From positions 1 to 43,979 of the forward strand of contig JADGQS010000009.1 of assembly GCA_017881585.1 (NCBI GenBank): a DNA stretch of 43,979 nucleotides, written 5' to 3'. Positions 18,371 to 27,681 of this stretch are shown here, piece after piece (position 1 is the first letter of the stretch; every line of letters begins with the position of its first letter). The position numbers and the translations under genes are program-made. Origin of the DNA: Gemmatimonadaceae bacterium (lineage in GTDB: Bacteria; Gemmatimonadota; Gemmatimonadetes; Gemmatimonadales; Gemmatimonadaceae). The notes beneath the pieces are model-generated. The model was not told where the DNA came from and made no database searches. It saw only the letters and a program-made list of their open reading frames with translations.

Positions 18371-18388
18371 TTGTGAAGACTTTCACAA
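18371..18388. promoter_or_regulatory. CRP/FNR-family-type operator upstream of actA
   Basis: TTGTGAAGACTTTCACAA is an 18-base palindrome with perfect 7-base arms. It contains TGTGA-N6-TCACA, the consensus of CRP-type regulators. Its centre lies 53 bases before the actA ATG. A possible -10, TAAACT at 18397-18402, would put the site over the -35 region. No regulator gene of this family is in the window. Confidence 0.6.
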
Positions 18389-18432
18389 GACCGAATTAAA
18401 CTTCGTCTACTCCGAAACTTCCCCGATTGTTA

Positions 18433-19152
18433 ATGACCGGACTCAGGAAGTGGGCTGCCATTGCAGGCGTGGCCGCCATAGCTGTGACAGCCACGATGAT
18501 GTCCGCCTATGCAGGCGCACAACAGGGTGCCGCCACCGCCGCTCCGAAAAAAGAAACCCCCACCGAAGCCGCCAACCGCGAGGCCGCCGGCAAGGCGGTT
18601 CCCGGGCCATGGGCCTACAGCGGCGCATCCGGGTACACGCATTACCTCGGGCAGGGCACCGGTCGCTCGCCCGTCCAGCCCATCAAGTTTCCTCACCCGG
18701 TGCACGTGAACACGCTCAAGATCAATTGCGTGTTCTGCCACTTCGCCGCGTTCAAGTCGCCTGATCCGGGACTCCCCGCCGTCGGAACGTGCATGGGATG
18801 CCATTTGATCATGGGCGCCGACCGCCCGGAGATCCAGAAACTCGCGGCATACGCAAACAAGAAGCAGCCCGTGCCATGGGTGCGCGTGCACAAGGTGCCC
18901 GAGTACGTGCGCTTCCCGCACATGCGCCACGTGAATGCCGGCGTCACCTGCCAGACGTGCCACGGACAGATCAACAACATGCCGCAGGTTTTCCAGTACG
19001 CATCGCTCAACATGGGCTGGTGCGTCAGTTGCCACGTGCAGGGTTACTCGCCGGCCGAGGGACTGAAGGCTGCCGGCTACGTGCCCGATTCGGCGACGAT
19101 CGCGCTGCCGCGCAAGAAGGCGTCGTACGACTGCTCCAACTGCCACTACTAG
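18433..19152 (+). CDS. actA: Alternative complex III subunit ActA, pentahaem cytochrome c
   Basis: Periplasmic multihaem cytochrome of 239 residues, the electron-output arm of alternative complex III, which oxidises menaquinol and reduces a cytochrome or oxidase. Five CxxCH motifs are visible: 99-103, 120-124, 173-177, 197-201 and 234-238, the last ending one residue before the stop. An N-terminal hydrophobic segment (about 8-27) acts as signal or anchor. The many extra histidines (HPVH, HMRH) would supply distal ligands. I prefer the ATG at 18433 over the TTG at 18427. It is the first gene of the act operon, 10 bases before actB. Confidence 0.93.
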   Translation: MTGLRKWAAIAGVAAIAVTATMMSAYAGAQQGAATAAPKKETPTEAANREAAGKAVPGPWAYSGASGYTHYLGQGTGRSPVQPIKFPHPVHVNTLKINCVFCHFAAFKSPDPGLPAVGTCMGCHLIMGADRPEIQKLAAYANKKQPVPWVRVHKVPEYVRFPHMRHVNAGVTCQTCHGQINNMPQVFQYASLNMGWCVSCHVQGYSPAEGLKAAGYVPDSATIALPRKKASYDCSNCHY

Positions 19153-19162
19153 GAATCGCGAG

Positions 19163-22100
19163 ATGAGCCAGGACCCAAGCGACACGGCAGTGAGCGACCC
19201 GAAGCCCGGCGTCAGGCGACGTGACTTTCTCAAGGTGGTCGGCGTGTCGAGCGCCGCGGTGGCGGCCGTCGGATGCTACAGCGACAAGGTGGAGAAGCTC
19301 ATCCCCTACGTCGCGTCGCCCGACAACACGGTTCCAGGAGTCTCCACCTACTACGCCACGACGTGCCGCGAATGCGCCGCCGGTTGCGGCGTGCTCGTCG
19401 AGACGCGTGACGGCCGGGCCATCAAGGCTGAGGGAAATCCCGATCATCCCGTGAATCGCGGTGCGCTCTGCGGCCGCGGCCAGTCGGCGTTGCAGGGCCT
19501 CTACAATCCCGATCGTTTCCGCGGCCCCATGACGCGCGAGAGCGGCAAGCTGGTGCCGGTCACGTGGGAGAGGGCGCTGCAGCTGCTCTCGCAGAAACTT
19601 GGTGAAGCAAAGAGTAAAGGTCCTGCAGCCAATGCGGTCTTCATCAATCAGCACGAGCAGGGATCGTTCGGTGCGTTCCTCGATCAGTGGCTCGGCGGCT
19701 ACGGCATGCCGGCGCACGTCAGCTACGACGCCGAGGCGCCGCTCTCGACGATCGCCGCGAACCGCGCGTCGTACAGCGTCGCGTGGCCGAAGCTCGACTT
19801 CGCCGCGGCGAAGGTCATCGTCTCGTTCGGCGCGGACTATCTCGACGGCTGGGGACTCTCGGTCACGCAGCAGCTCGATTTCGCCGAGGCGCGCGCGAAG
19901 CTGGAGGGCGGGCCGAAGGTCGTCTACATCGGCGCGCGCCGTTCGCTCACCGGGCTGAACAGCGACACGTGGATTCCCGCGAAGCCGGGCAGCGAGAAGG
20001 GCCTCGCCGATGCCCTCCTCGCCGCGGTCACGGGAAAGGGTGCCGGCGCGCTCACGGCCGCCGCCGCCGCCGCCGGCGTTTCGGTCGCGTCGCTCGAGTC
20101 GCTTGCCAAGGATCTGCAGTCCGCGAAGCCGAGCCTGCTGCTCGCGGGCGGCACCGGCGAAGACGGCACCGCGCTCGGCACGGTGGTGAACGATCTCAAC
20201 AAGGCGCTCGGAAATGTCGGCGTGACGGTGAGGCCGAGCGATTCTTCGCTCGCCTACGAGGGGCTTTCCTCGCATTCCGCCGTGCGTGAAGCGGCCGAGC
20301 GCATGGCGGCGGGCCAGGTGTCGCTCGCGTTCGTTCGCGGTGCGAACCCTGCGTACTCGCTTCCCGGCGGGGTGAAGTTCGCCGAAGCGTTCGCGAAGGT
20401 GCCGTTCAAGGTTTCGTTCTCGAGCTATCCGGACGAAACGACGGATTTGGCGGATCTGATTCTCCCCGACAACCACTCGCTCGAGAGCTGGGGCGACGCC
20501 GAGCCGGCGAAGGGAACGCTCGGGCTGCAGCAGCCCGTGATGGATCCCGTGTTCAACACGCGGGCGACGGGCGACGTGCTCATCGCCGCGGCGAAAGGTG
20601 ACGCGGCGATGGCGTCGAAGTATCCGGCGGCCGATTATCGCGCGTGGATCGTGGCGCGTGCCGGCGGGATTTCGGCAATCACGAAGGCGCTGCCGACAGG
20701 CATGATGAGCGGCTCGCCGCTCGCCGCCGCCGCGCCGAAGCCGGTCGCTGCGAAGAGTGCGGGCGCCGCGACGGGCGACTACTTCCTCCACGTCTACTCC
20801 TCGCCCGCACTCGGCGACGGACGCGGTGCGAACAAGCCCTGGCTCCAGGAACTCCCCGATCCCGTCACGAAAATCGCGTGGCAGACGGTGATCGAGCTCC
20901 ACCCCGAAACCGCGACGAAGCTGGGCCTCGAGGAAGGCGAACTCGCGACAGTCGAGACGAAGCAGGGAAGCGTCACCGCGCCCGTTTATCTGTTCATCGG
21001 GCTCCGCCCTGACACGATCGCGATAGCCACGGGCCGCGGACACACGTCGTACGGTCGCTACGCCAACGGCTGCGGCGTGAACCCGATGACGCTGCTCCCG
21101 GTCGGCGAGGATTCCCGTTCGGGCGCCGTCTCGCTCGTCACGAAGGCCTCGCTGCGCAAGGCGGGCGGCGCGACCCGGCTGATCACCACCGAGGGTTCCG
21201 GCCGCCAGCACGGACGCGGCATCGCGCGGGCGCTCACCGTCGCGCAGCTCGTCGCCGGCGACACGAAGGATGAGAAGGAAACGTTCGTCGGCCAGGCGAG
21301 CAACGATTTCCTCCCGGGACTCCGCTCGCCCGTCGCGAACGACGCGCAGGGCGACCTGGGCGATCCGAAGTCGAAGGACCACGGCCAGTACGATCCGAAT
21401 CACTGGAGCGGCGTCGCGAAGCGGCGATGGGCGATGACCATCGACCTCGCGCGCTGCACGGGCTGCGCGGCGTGCGTCACCGCGTGCTACTCCGAGAACA
21501 ACATTCCGACGGTCGGCGCGCCGTGGCAGGGCCCGCGCGTCCTGCCCGACCGCACCGGCTTCGGCGCGAACATCACGCGCAGCCGCGAGATGGCGTGGAT
21601 ACGTCTCGAGCGTTACTTCGAGATCGACCGCGAGCCGAAAGACGTCGCGTTCAATCCGGAGTTCGACACGCGCGTCATCCCGATGCTCTGCCAGCAGTGC
21701 GGCAACGCGCCATGCGAGCCGGTGTGCCCCGTGTACGCGACGTACCACTCGCCGGACGGACTGAACGTCCAGGTCTACAACCGCTGCGTCGGCACGCGCT
21801 ACTGCTCGAACAACTGCCCGTACAAGGTCCGCTACTTCAACTGGTTCGGCTACGGCGAGCCGAACCGCTCGCAGTACGCCTTTCCGGAGCCGCTCAACTG
21901 GCAGCTCAACCCGGACGTCACCGTCCGCGGAAAGGGCGTGATGGAGAAGTGCACCTTTTGTGTGCAGCGCATCAAGGAGGCAGAGAACAGAGCGACGCTT
22001 GAGCATCGCGAACTGCAGCCGGACGAGTTCACGGTGGCGTGCGCGCAGGCCTGCCCGTCGCGCGCGATCGTGTTCGGTGATGCGGCCGATCCCAAGTGGT

Positions 22101-22198
22101 CGGTCTCGAAGATGGTCAACGACGAACGCGCCTATCACGTGTTCGAGGAACTCAATACTTACACGGCCGTGGTCTACTTGAAGAAGGTGAACCACTAA
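19163..22198 (+). CDS. actB: Alternative complex III subunit ActB (molybdopterin-like and FeS fusion)
   Basis: Peripheral subunit of 1011 residues. It begins with a Tat signal (RRRDFLKVV, 18-26) and a lipobox-like AVGC (C38). The first two thirds resemble molybdopterin oxidoreductases; the last third is a polyferredoxin-like domain with cysteine sets CTGCAACVTAC, CQQCGNAPCEPVC, CVGTRYCSNNC and KCTFC...ACAQAC, for three [4Fe-4S] and one [3Fe-4S] clusters in known ActB proteins. The N-terminal half also keeps C68-x2-C71-x3-C75-x27-C103, the spacing of a [4Fe-4S] site in the DMSO reductase family. The stop shares one base with the actC start. Confidence 0.93.
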   Translation: MSQDPSDTAVSDPKPGVRRRDFLKVVGVSSAAVAAVGCYSDKVEKLIPYVASPDNTVPGVSTYYATTCRECAAGCGVLVETRDGRAIKAEGNPDHPVNRGALCGRGQSALQGLYNPDRFRGPMTRESGKLVPVTWERALQLLSQKLGEAKSKGPAANAVFINQHEQGSFGAFLDQWLGGYGMPAHVSYDAEAPLSTIAANRASYSVAWPKLDFAAAKVIVSFGADYLDGWGLSVTQQLDFAEARAKLEGGPKVVYIGARRSLTGLNSDTWIPAKPGSEKGLADALLAAVTGKGAGALTAAAAAAGVSVASLESLAKDLQSAKPSLLLAGGTGEDGTALGTVVNDLNKALGNVGVTVRPSDSSLAYEGLSSHSAVREAAERMAAGQVSLAFVRGANPAYSLPGGVKFAEAFAKVPFKVSFSSYPDETTDLADLILPDNHSLESWGDAEPAKGTLGLQQPVMDPVFNTRATGDVLIAAAKGDAAMASKYPAADYRAWIVARAGGISAITKALPTGMMSGSPLAAAAPKPVAAKSAGAATGDYFLHVYSSPALGDGRGANKPWLQELPDPVTKIAWQTVIELHPETATKLGLEEGELATVETKQGSVTAPVYLFIGLRPDTIAIATGRGHTSYGRYANGCGVNPMTLLPVGEDSRSGAVSLVTKASLRKAGGATRLITTEGSGRQHGRGIARALTVAQLVAGDTKDEKETFVGQASNDFLPGLRSPVANDAQGDLGDPKSKDHGQYDPNHWSGVAKRRWAMTIDLARCTGCAACVTACYSENNIPTVGAPWQGPRVLPDRTGFGANITRSREMAWIRLERYFEIDREPKDVAFNPEFDTRVIPMLCQQCGNAPCEPVCPVYATYHSPDGLNVQVYNRCVGTRYCSNNCPYKVRYFNWFGYGEPNRSQYAFPEPLNWQLNPDVTVRGKGVMEKCTFCVQRIKEAENRATLEHRELQPDEFTVACAQACPSRAIVFGDAADPKWSVSKMVNDERAYHVFEELNTYTAVVYLKKVNH

Positions 22199-23640
22199 TG
22201 GCGACGATCGCGCGTCCCACCGACGACATGCCGCGCCCCAACATCGCGAAGGCGGGGCTGCAGCTTCCGGCGGTCAAGGACTACGAGCAGGTCGATCGCG
22301 AGATCATGGCGACGCTGCGCCCGACCAAGGGATGGTTCGCGGCGCTGACGATCGCGATCGTCTGCCTGATGATCGGCGCCGCCGCGTGGACCTACCAGAT
22401 TCACGAGGGCCTGGGTGTGGCCGGCTACAACCCACCCGTGATGTGGGGCGTGTACATCGTGACTTTCGTGTTCTGGATCGGTATCGGACACGCGGGCACG
22501 CTGATCTCGGCCATTCTCTATCTGTTCCGAGCAGGCTTCCGCACCACCATCTACCGCTGCGCCGAAGCGATGACGGTGTTCGCCGTCTTGACCGCGGGAC
22601 TCTTTCCGATCCTGCACCTCGGACGGCCGTGGAAGTTCTTCTGGCTGGTTCCGTACCCGAACTGGCGCCTCCTCTGGCCGCAGTTCAAGAGCCCGCTCGT
22701 GTGGGACGTGTTCGCGATCTCCACGTACCTCACGATCTCGACGACCTTCCTCTTCATCGGCCTGATTCCCGACGTCGCCGTGCTGCGTGACGCCGAGAAG
22801 AACCCGATCAAGAAGCAGATCTTCTCCGCGCTGTCGTTCGGCTGGCGCAACTCGGAGGCGGAGTGGCGCCACTTCGCCCGCGCGTACCTGTTCCTCGCCG
22901 CGTTCTCCACGCCGCTGGTGCTCTCTGTGCACTCGGTGGTGTCGTTCGACTTCGCGATGGCGCTGGTGCCCGGCTGGCACACCACGATTTTCGCGCCGTA
23001 CTTCGTGGCCGGCGCGATCTTCTCGGGCATGGGAATGGTCTTCACGATCATCATCCCCATCCGGAAGTTCTTCAAGCTGCAGCACTACGTGACGCTCAAC
23101 CACCTCGACGCGGGCGCCAAGCTCTGCCTGTTCACGTCGATGGTGGTCGGCTGCGCGTACATGGTCGAGTTCTTCATCGGCTGGTACGGCGCGGTGCCGG
23201 TTGAGCAGGAGTACTGGTGGAACCGGGTGTTCGGCCAGTGGTGGTGGGCCGCGTGGATCATGCTCACCTGCAACATGATCCTGCCGCTCTCGCTCTTCTC
23301 GCAGAGCCTGCGCCGCAACCCAACCTGGCTCTTCATCCTCTCGCTGTTCATCAACCTCGGCATGTGGTTCGAGCGCTTCGTCATCATCGTACCGGGCCTG
23401 TCGCACGAATACGAGCCGTGGCAGTGGAGCACGTACGTGCCGACGTTCGTCGACTACTCGATTCTGATCGGGTCGTTCGGCTGGTTCTTCATGTGGTTCC
23501 TGCTCTTCATCCGGCAGCTGCCGGTGATCGCGATCTCCGAGGTGAAGGAGATCGTGCCGCCGCGCCTGAGACGCGTGCACCCGTATGCGCCCGCGCCCGA
23601 AGGGGAGTTCGCATCCGACACACCGGGGGCCCACGCATGA
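22198..23640 (+). CDS. actC: Alternative complex III subunit ActC (NrfD/PsrC-like)
   Basis: Integral membrane quinol-interacting subunit of 480 residues with about ten helices, of the NrfD/PsrC family. Helices include WFAALTIAIVCLMIGAAAW and GVYIVTFVFWIGIGHAGTLI, the latter with the conserved IGHAG quinol-site region. HLGRPWKFFW and WWNRVFGQWWWAAW are typical. In solved complexes ActC receives quinol electrons and passes them to the ActB clusters. The ATG at 22198 overlaps the actB stop, and the stop overlaps actD (ATGA). Confidence 0.93.
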   Translation: MATIARPTDDMPRPNIAKAGLQLPAVKDYEQVDREIMATLRPTKGWFAALTIAIVCLMIGAAAWTYQIHEGLGVAGYNPPVMWGVYIVTFVFWIGIGHAGTLISAILYLFRAGFRTTIYRCAEAMTVFAVLTAGLFPILHLGRPWKFFWLVPYPNWRLLWPQFKSPLVWDVFAISTYLTISTTFLFIGLIPDVAVLRDAEKNPIKKQIFSALSFGWRNSEAEWRHFARAYLFLAAFSTPLVLSVHSVVSFDFAMALVPGWHTTIFAPYFVAGAIFSGMGMVFTIIIPIRKFFKLQHYVTLNHLDAGAKLCLFTSMVVGCAYMVEFFIGWYGAVPVEQEYWWNRVFGQWWWAAWIMLTCNMILPLSLFSQSLRRNPTWLFILSLFINLGMWFERFVIIVPGLSHEYEPWQWSTYVPTFVDYSILIGSFGWFFMWFLLFIRQLPVIAISEVKEIVPPRLRRVHPYAPAPEGEFASDTPGAHA

Positions 23641-24140
23641 TTCAGGGCATGCTTGGCGCGTTCAGGGAACTGGATGCTGCGGTCGACGCCATCGAGGCGC
23701 TGAAGAAAGATCGCACCGGCGAGATCACGGTCTACACGCCGACTCCCCGTCACGAACTGGAACACGCGGTGCATCCGCCGGTCAGTCCGGTGCGCAAGTT
23801 CACGCTCGCCGGCGGCCTTTTCGGTGCCATCGCGGGCTACTGGATGGCGATCTGGTGCTCGGAATACTGGCCGCTGGTCGTCGGCGGCAAGGCGATCTCG
23901 ACCTGGATTCCCTACACGGTGTTCTCATTCGAGCTGATGGTGCTCATCGGCGGGTTGTCCACCGTCGCCGGATTGTTCATCTGCGCCGGAATCCCGCGCC
24001 TGACCATGACGGTGGGCTACGACGGCCGCTTCAGTCACGGCGAGTACGGAGTATGGGTGCAGTGCGCGCCCGAAAAACTGAAAGACGCCGAGGCGATCCT
24101 GCGCCGCTGCGGCGCGGTGGAGGTGCACGGTGCGCAATAA
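23637..24140 (+). CDS. actD: Alternative complex III subunit ActD (DUF3341)
   Basis: Small membrane subunit of 167 residues, DUF3341 family. A soluble N-terminal domain (LGAFRELDAAVDAIEALKKD, ITVYTPTPRHELEHAV) is followed by two helices (LAGGLFGAIAGYWMAIW; FSFELMVLIGGLSTVAGLFI) and a short cytoplasmic or periplasmic tail with DGRFSHGEYGVWVQC. It has no cofactor and a structural role in known complexes. The ATG is coupled to actC, and the 3' end overlaps actE by 11 bases. Confidence 0.9.
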   Translation: MIQGMLGAFRELDAAVDAIEALKKDRTGEITVYTPTPRHELEHAVHPPVSPVRKFTLAGGLFGAIAGYWMAIWCSEYWPLVVGGKAISTWIPYTVFSFELMVLIGGLSTVAGLFICAGIPRLTMTVGYDGRFSHGEYGVWVQCAPEKLKDAEAILRRCGAVEVHGAQ

Positions 24141-24843
24141 CTCTCTGTTGCGCGTTCTCGCGCTCGCAACCTGCACGCTCTGGTTCGGCGCGTGCGACTG
24201 GTTCACGGACTTCAAGCAGCAGCCGTCGGTGCACACGTGGGGCGAGTTCTCGGCGGACAGCGCGGAGCTGAAGGGCTTCCGCGGCCAGCCCGCCGGATCG
24301 GTCGGCACGAACGGAACGCTCGTCTCGATCTACCAGGTCTCGAACTCGCCGTTGCCCCTGACGATCGATTCGATGTCGGCGCTGCCGAACCCGGTCGCGG
24401 TCGACGATAGCTCGCTGCTCAACGGCCGCAAGTATTTCCAGATCAATTGCGCGGTGTGTCACGGCGAATCGGGCGACGCCAACACGCCGATGAAGCAGCT
24501 CAATCCCATGTTTGGGTTCCCGCCGAGCCTCCTCACGGATCAGGCGAAGGGGCGGAGCGACGGCTACATCTGGGGGATGATGCGCAACGGCCGCGGCCTG
24601 ATGCCGCCGTACAACCGCATCGAGGAAGCCGATCGCTGGGACGTCGTGAACTACGTGCGCGGCCTGCAGGGCCGGTATCCCGTGACGGTCGGTCCGGTGG
24701 GCCGCCCGGGTGAGACGGGAGACAAGCTCCCCGGCGTGACGCGCCTCGGCCCGACGGTTCCGGCCGCGTATTTCCATCCAGTCGTCGTCTCGCGCGCCGC
24801 ACGTGCCGGCGGCGAGGCGAAGCAGGCGGAGATCAAGCCATGA
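24130..24843 (+). CDS. actE: Alternative complex III subunit ActE, monohaem cytochrome c lipoprotein
   Basis: Predicted periplasmic lipoprotein of 237 residues with one haem motif, CAVCH (107-111). A lipobox, WFGAC, gives an acylated C22. The domain contains GRKYFQINCAVCHG and RNGRGLMPPYNRI, the latter offering the axial Met. It transfers electrons with ActA towards the terminal acceptor. Start is GTG at 24130 inside actD, and the stop overlaps the actF start (ATGA). Confidence 0.92.
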   Translation: MRNNSLLRVLALATCTLWFGACDWFTDFKQQPSVHTWGEFSADSAELKGFRGQPAGSVGTNGTLVSIYQVSNSPLPLTIDSMSALPNPVAVDDSSLLNGRKYFQINCAVCHGESGDANTPMKQLNPMFGFPPSLLTDQAKGRSDGYIWGMMRNGRGLMPPYNRIEEADRWDVVNYVRGLQGRYPVTVGPVGRPGETGDKLPGVTRLGPTVPAAYFHPVVVSRAARAGGEAKQAEIKP

Positions 24844-26168
24844 GCCTCACCTCACCCTTCACGGTCTCGCGCGAGCGCGTCGTGAGCGCCGGCGCCAAGC
24901 AGTTGCCGCCGGTCATTCGCCCGATCTCGCTCGCGCTGGCCGCGCTCGGCCTCGCCATCTTCGTGTTCGGCGTGGCCACCGGAAACGACCGCGCGTGGCA
25001 CGCGTTCCACGTGAACTGGCTGTTCTTCACGACGATCTCGTCCGCCGCGGTGATGTTCGTCGCGGTGCAGCGCATCACCACCGCTCGCTGGTCGCGCGGC
25101 ATCATCCGCTTTTCCGAGGGCTTCGTCGCGTTCCTGCCGCTGGCGCTGGTCGGGCTGATCGTGATGATCGTGTTCGGCAAGAGCCACGTGTACCCGTGGT
25201 GGACGCAGCTGCCGTCGCTGCAGCACGAGAAGCAGGTCTATCTGGCGCACCGCTTCTTCGCGCTGCGCTCGATCCTGGTCTTCGCGGCGCTCGTCGCGCT
25301 GCAGCTCTGGTACGTGTGGACCTCGGTTCGCCTCGACGTCGGCGTCTCACCGGAGGGCGGGGCCAAGTGGGCGGCCGGCCTTCGCGCGAGAATGCGTGCC
25401 GGCTTTGGCGAGGAGCGTCGCGAGCTGCACAGCACGCACTCGCTGCAGGGCAAGCTCGCGGTGTTCATGACGATCCTGTTCGCGTTCGGCTGGGTGGTGC
25501 TGGCGTGGGACCAGTCCATGACGCTCGACCCGCACTTCTACAGCACGATGTATGGATGGCAGGTGTTCATGGGCGGCTGGCTCGTGTCGCTCATGGTGCT
25601 CTCCGTGCTGCTGCGCGCGTTCAACAAGTACCTGCATGCCGGCGACCTCATCACCCACGCGCATTACCACGACGTCGGCAAGCTCTGCTTCGCCTTCACG
25701 GCGTTCTGGGGCTACCTCACGTTCGCCCAGTTCCTCGTGATCTGGTACGGCAACCTGTCGGAGGAAACGCACTTCTTCACGCTGCGACTGACGCACGCGT
25801 GGAAGAACTGGACCGTCGCGACCGCCATGCTGACCTTTGTGGTGCCGTTCTTCGGCCTGCTCGGCGTGAAGGCCAAGATGTGGGCGCCGTCGATGTTCTT
25901 CTTCGCCGCGTGCAGCTTCGTCGGACTGTGGATCGCCCGCTACGTCGAGGTGTATCCGTCGGTGTATGGCGTGACGGGGAATGCGCCCTTCAGCTTCTGG
26001 GAAGTGGGCATCTTCCTCGGCTTCCTCGGCGCGTGGGGGTTCTGTTACTCCTCGTTCATGGACGCGTTCCCGAAGTTCCGTGTGGTGCTGCTCACGTCGC
26101 CGTACCGCGACGAGGTGCAGGTGCCCGTGGACCCGCGTACGATGGAGCCGCTGCCCGCGCACGAGTAG
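24840..26168 (+). CDS. actF: Alternative complex III subunit ActF (NrfD-like)
   Basis: Second NrfD/PsrC-like integral membrane subunit, 442 residues, about ten helices, paralogous to ActC in fold. Recognisable segments are WHAFHVNWLFFTTISSAAVMF, AFGWVVLAWDQSMTLDPHFYSTMYGWQ and LCFAFTAFWGYLTFAQFLVIWYGNL, which are strongly conserved in ActF. It is thought to stabilise the complex and may take part in proton movement. It closes the act operon; tRNA-Ala begins 26 bases after its stop and ccmA 117 bases after. Confidence 0.92.
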   Translation: MSLTSPFTVSRERVVSAGAKQLPPVIRPISLALAALGLAIFVFGVATGNDRAWHAFHVNWLFFTTISSAAVMFVAVQRITTARWSRGIIRFSEGFVAFLPLALVGLIVMIVFGKSHVYPWWTQLPSLQHEKQVYLAHRFFALRSILVFAALVALQLWYVWTSVRLDVGVSPEGGAKWAAGLRARMRAGFGEERRELHSTHSLQGKLAVFMTILFAFGWVVLAWDQSMTLDPHFYSTMYGWQVFMGGWLVSLMVLSVLLRAFNKYLHAGDLITHAHYHDVGKLCFAFTAFWGYLTFAQFLVIWYGNLSEETHFFTLRLTHAWKNWTVATAMLTFVVPFFGLLGVKAKMWAPSMFFFAACSFVGLWIARYVEVYPSVYGVTGNAPFSFWEVGIFLGFLGAWGFCYSSFMDAFPKFRVVLLTSPYRDEVQVPVDPRTMEPLPAHE

Positions 26169-26194
26169 CCGGCCGCGATTATACTTCCAGTGCC

Positions 26195-26267
26195 GGGGCG
26201 TTAGCTCAGCTGGGAGAGCGCTGCCTTTGCAAGGCAGAGGTCGTGGGTTCGATCCCCACACGCTCCA
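26195..26267 (+). tRNA. tRNA-Ala (anticodon UGC)
   Basis: A 73-base cloverleaf. Acceptor arms GGGGCGT (26195-26201) and ACGCTCC (26260-26266) pair with one G-U; the D arm has TAGCTCAGCTGGGAGAGC, the anticodon stem is CTGCC/GGCAG with TGC at 26228-26230, and the T arm holds GGTTCGATCC. The discriminator is A26267, and CCA is not encoded. It lies between actF and ccmA, close to both, on the same strand. Confidence 0.97.
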
Positions 26268-26285
26268 TTTCACTTCTCTCCCGGT

Positions 26286-26930
<645 letters not shown>

Positions 26931-26987
26931 TGGCCCGGAGCGACGAAAGGCGCGACCTATGTCACAGTCGGACGTGAGGAGCCCCTG

Positions 26988-27674
26988 ATGTCATGGAAGG
27001 ATGACTGGCGCCGGGTGCGCGCCATCGCGTGGAAGGATCTCACTACGGAGCGGCGGTCGAAGGCGGGCTTCAATGGCGTCGTCGCGCTCGGCGTGACGAT
27101 CCTCGTATTGTTCGGCTTCGCCCTCGGTCCGGACACCCAGGCGATCCGCGACGCGGCGGCAGGCGTGCTCTGGCTCGCGGCGCTCTTCTCGGCCGTGCTC
27201 GCGTTCAATCGTTCGTACCAGGTGGAACTCGAGAGCGGCGCTCTGGAGCCGTTGCTCCTGTATCCGGGCGCGCGCTGGACCATCTTCTCGGGAAAGCTGC
27301 TCGCGAACCTCGCGTTCGTCGGGCTGATGCTGGTCATCGTCGTGATGGTCGGCATCGTGTTGTTTCAGGTGACGGTCCCTGCGGGGTGGCCGGCGCTGCT
27401 CGGCGTGCTGGCGCTCGGAGCGGTGGGGATCGTGGCGCTCGGGACCTTTTACGCCGCCATGGCGAGCCGGAGCAGGGCGCGCGAGGTGCTGTTGCCCCTG
27501 CTGCTCTTCCCGATGCTCGTCCCCGTGCTGCTGGCCGCCATCGAAGCCTCGAGGGCGCTCCTCGCCGGCGACGTGATGCACGAGGCGGGCGCGTGGGTGA
27601 AGCTTCTGGTCGCGTATGACGTCATCTTTCTGGTGGTCACGCATCTCGCCTTTGAACATGTGATCGAGGCCTGA
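26988..27674 (+). CDS. ccmB: Haem exporter protein CcmB
   Basis: Integral membrane partner of CcmA, 228 residues with six hydrophobic segments. RAIAWKDLTTERRSK at the start, LAFNRSYQVELESGALEPLLLYP and GTFYAAMASRSRAREVLLPLLLFPMLVPVLLA are conserved CcmB features. The ATG at 26988 follows a strong GAGGAG ribosome-binding site. A 9-codon mini-ORF (26959-26988) ends on the start codon (TGATG). A 57-base gap separates it from ccmA. Confidence 0.93.
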   Translation: MSWKDDWRRVRAIAWKDLTTERRSKAGFNGVVALGVTILVLFGFALGPDTQAIRDAAAGVLWLAALFSAVLAFNRSYQVELESGALEPLLLYPGARWTIFSGKLLANLAFVGLMLVIVVMVGIVLFQVTVPAGWPALLGVLALGAVGIVALGTFYAAMASRSRAREVLLPLLLFPMLVPVLLAAIEASRALLAGDVMHEAGAWVKLLVAYDVIFLVVTHLAFEHVIEA

Positions 27675-27681
27675 GTCGACA

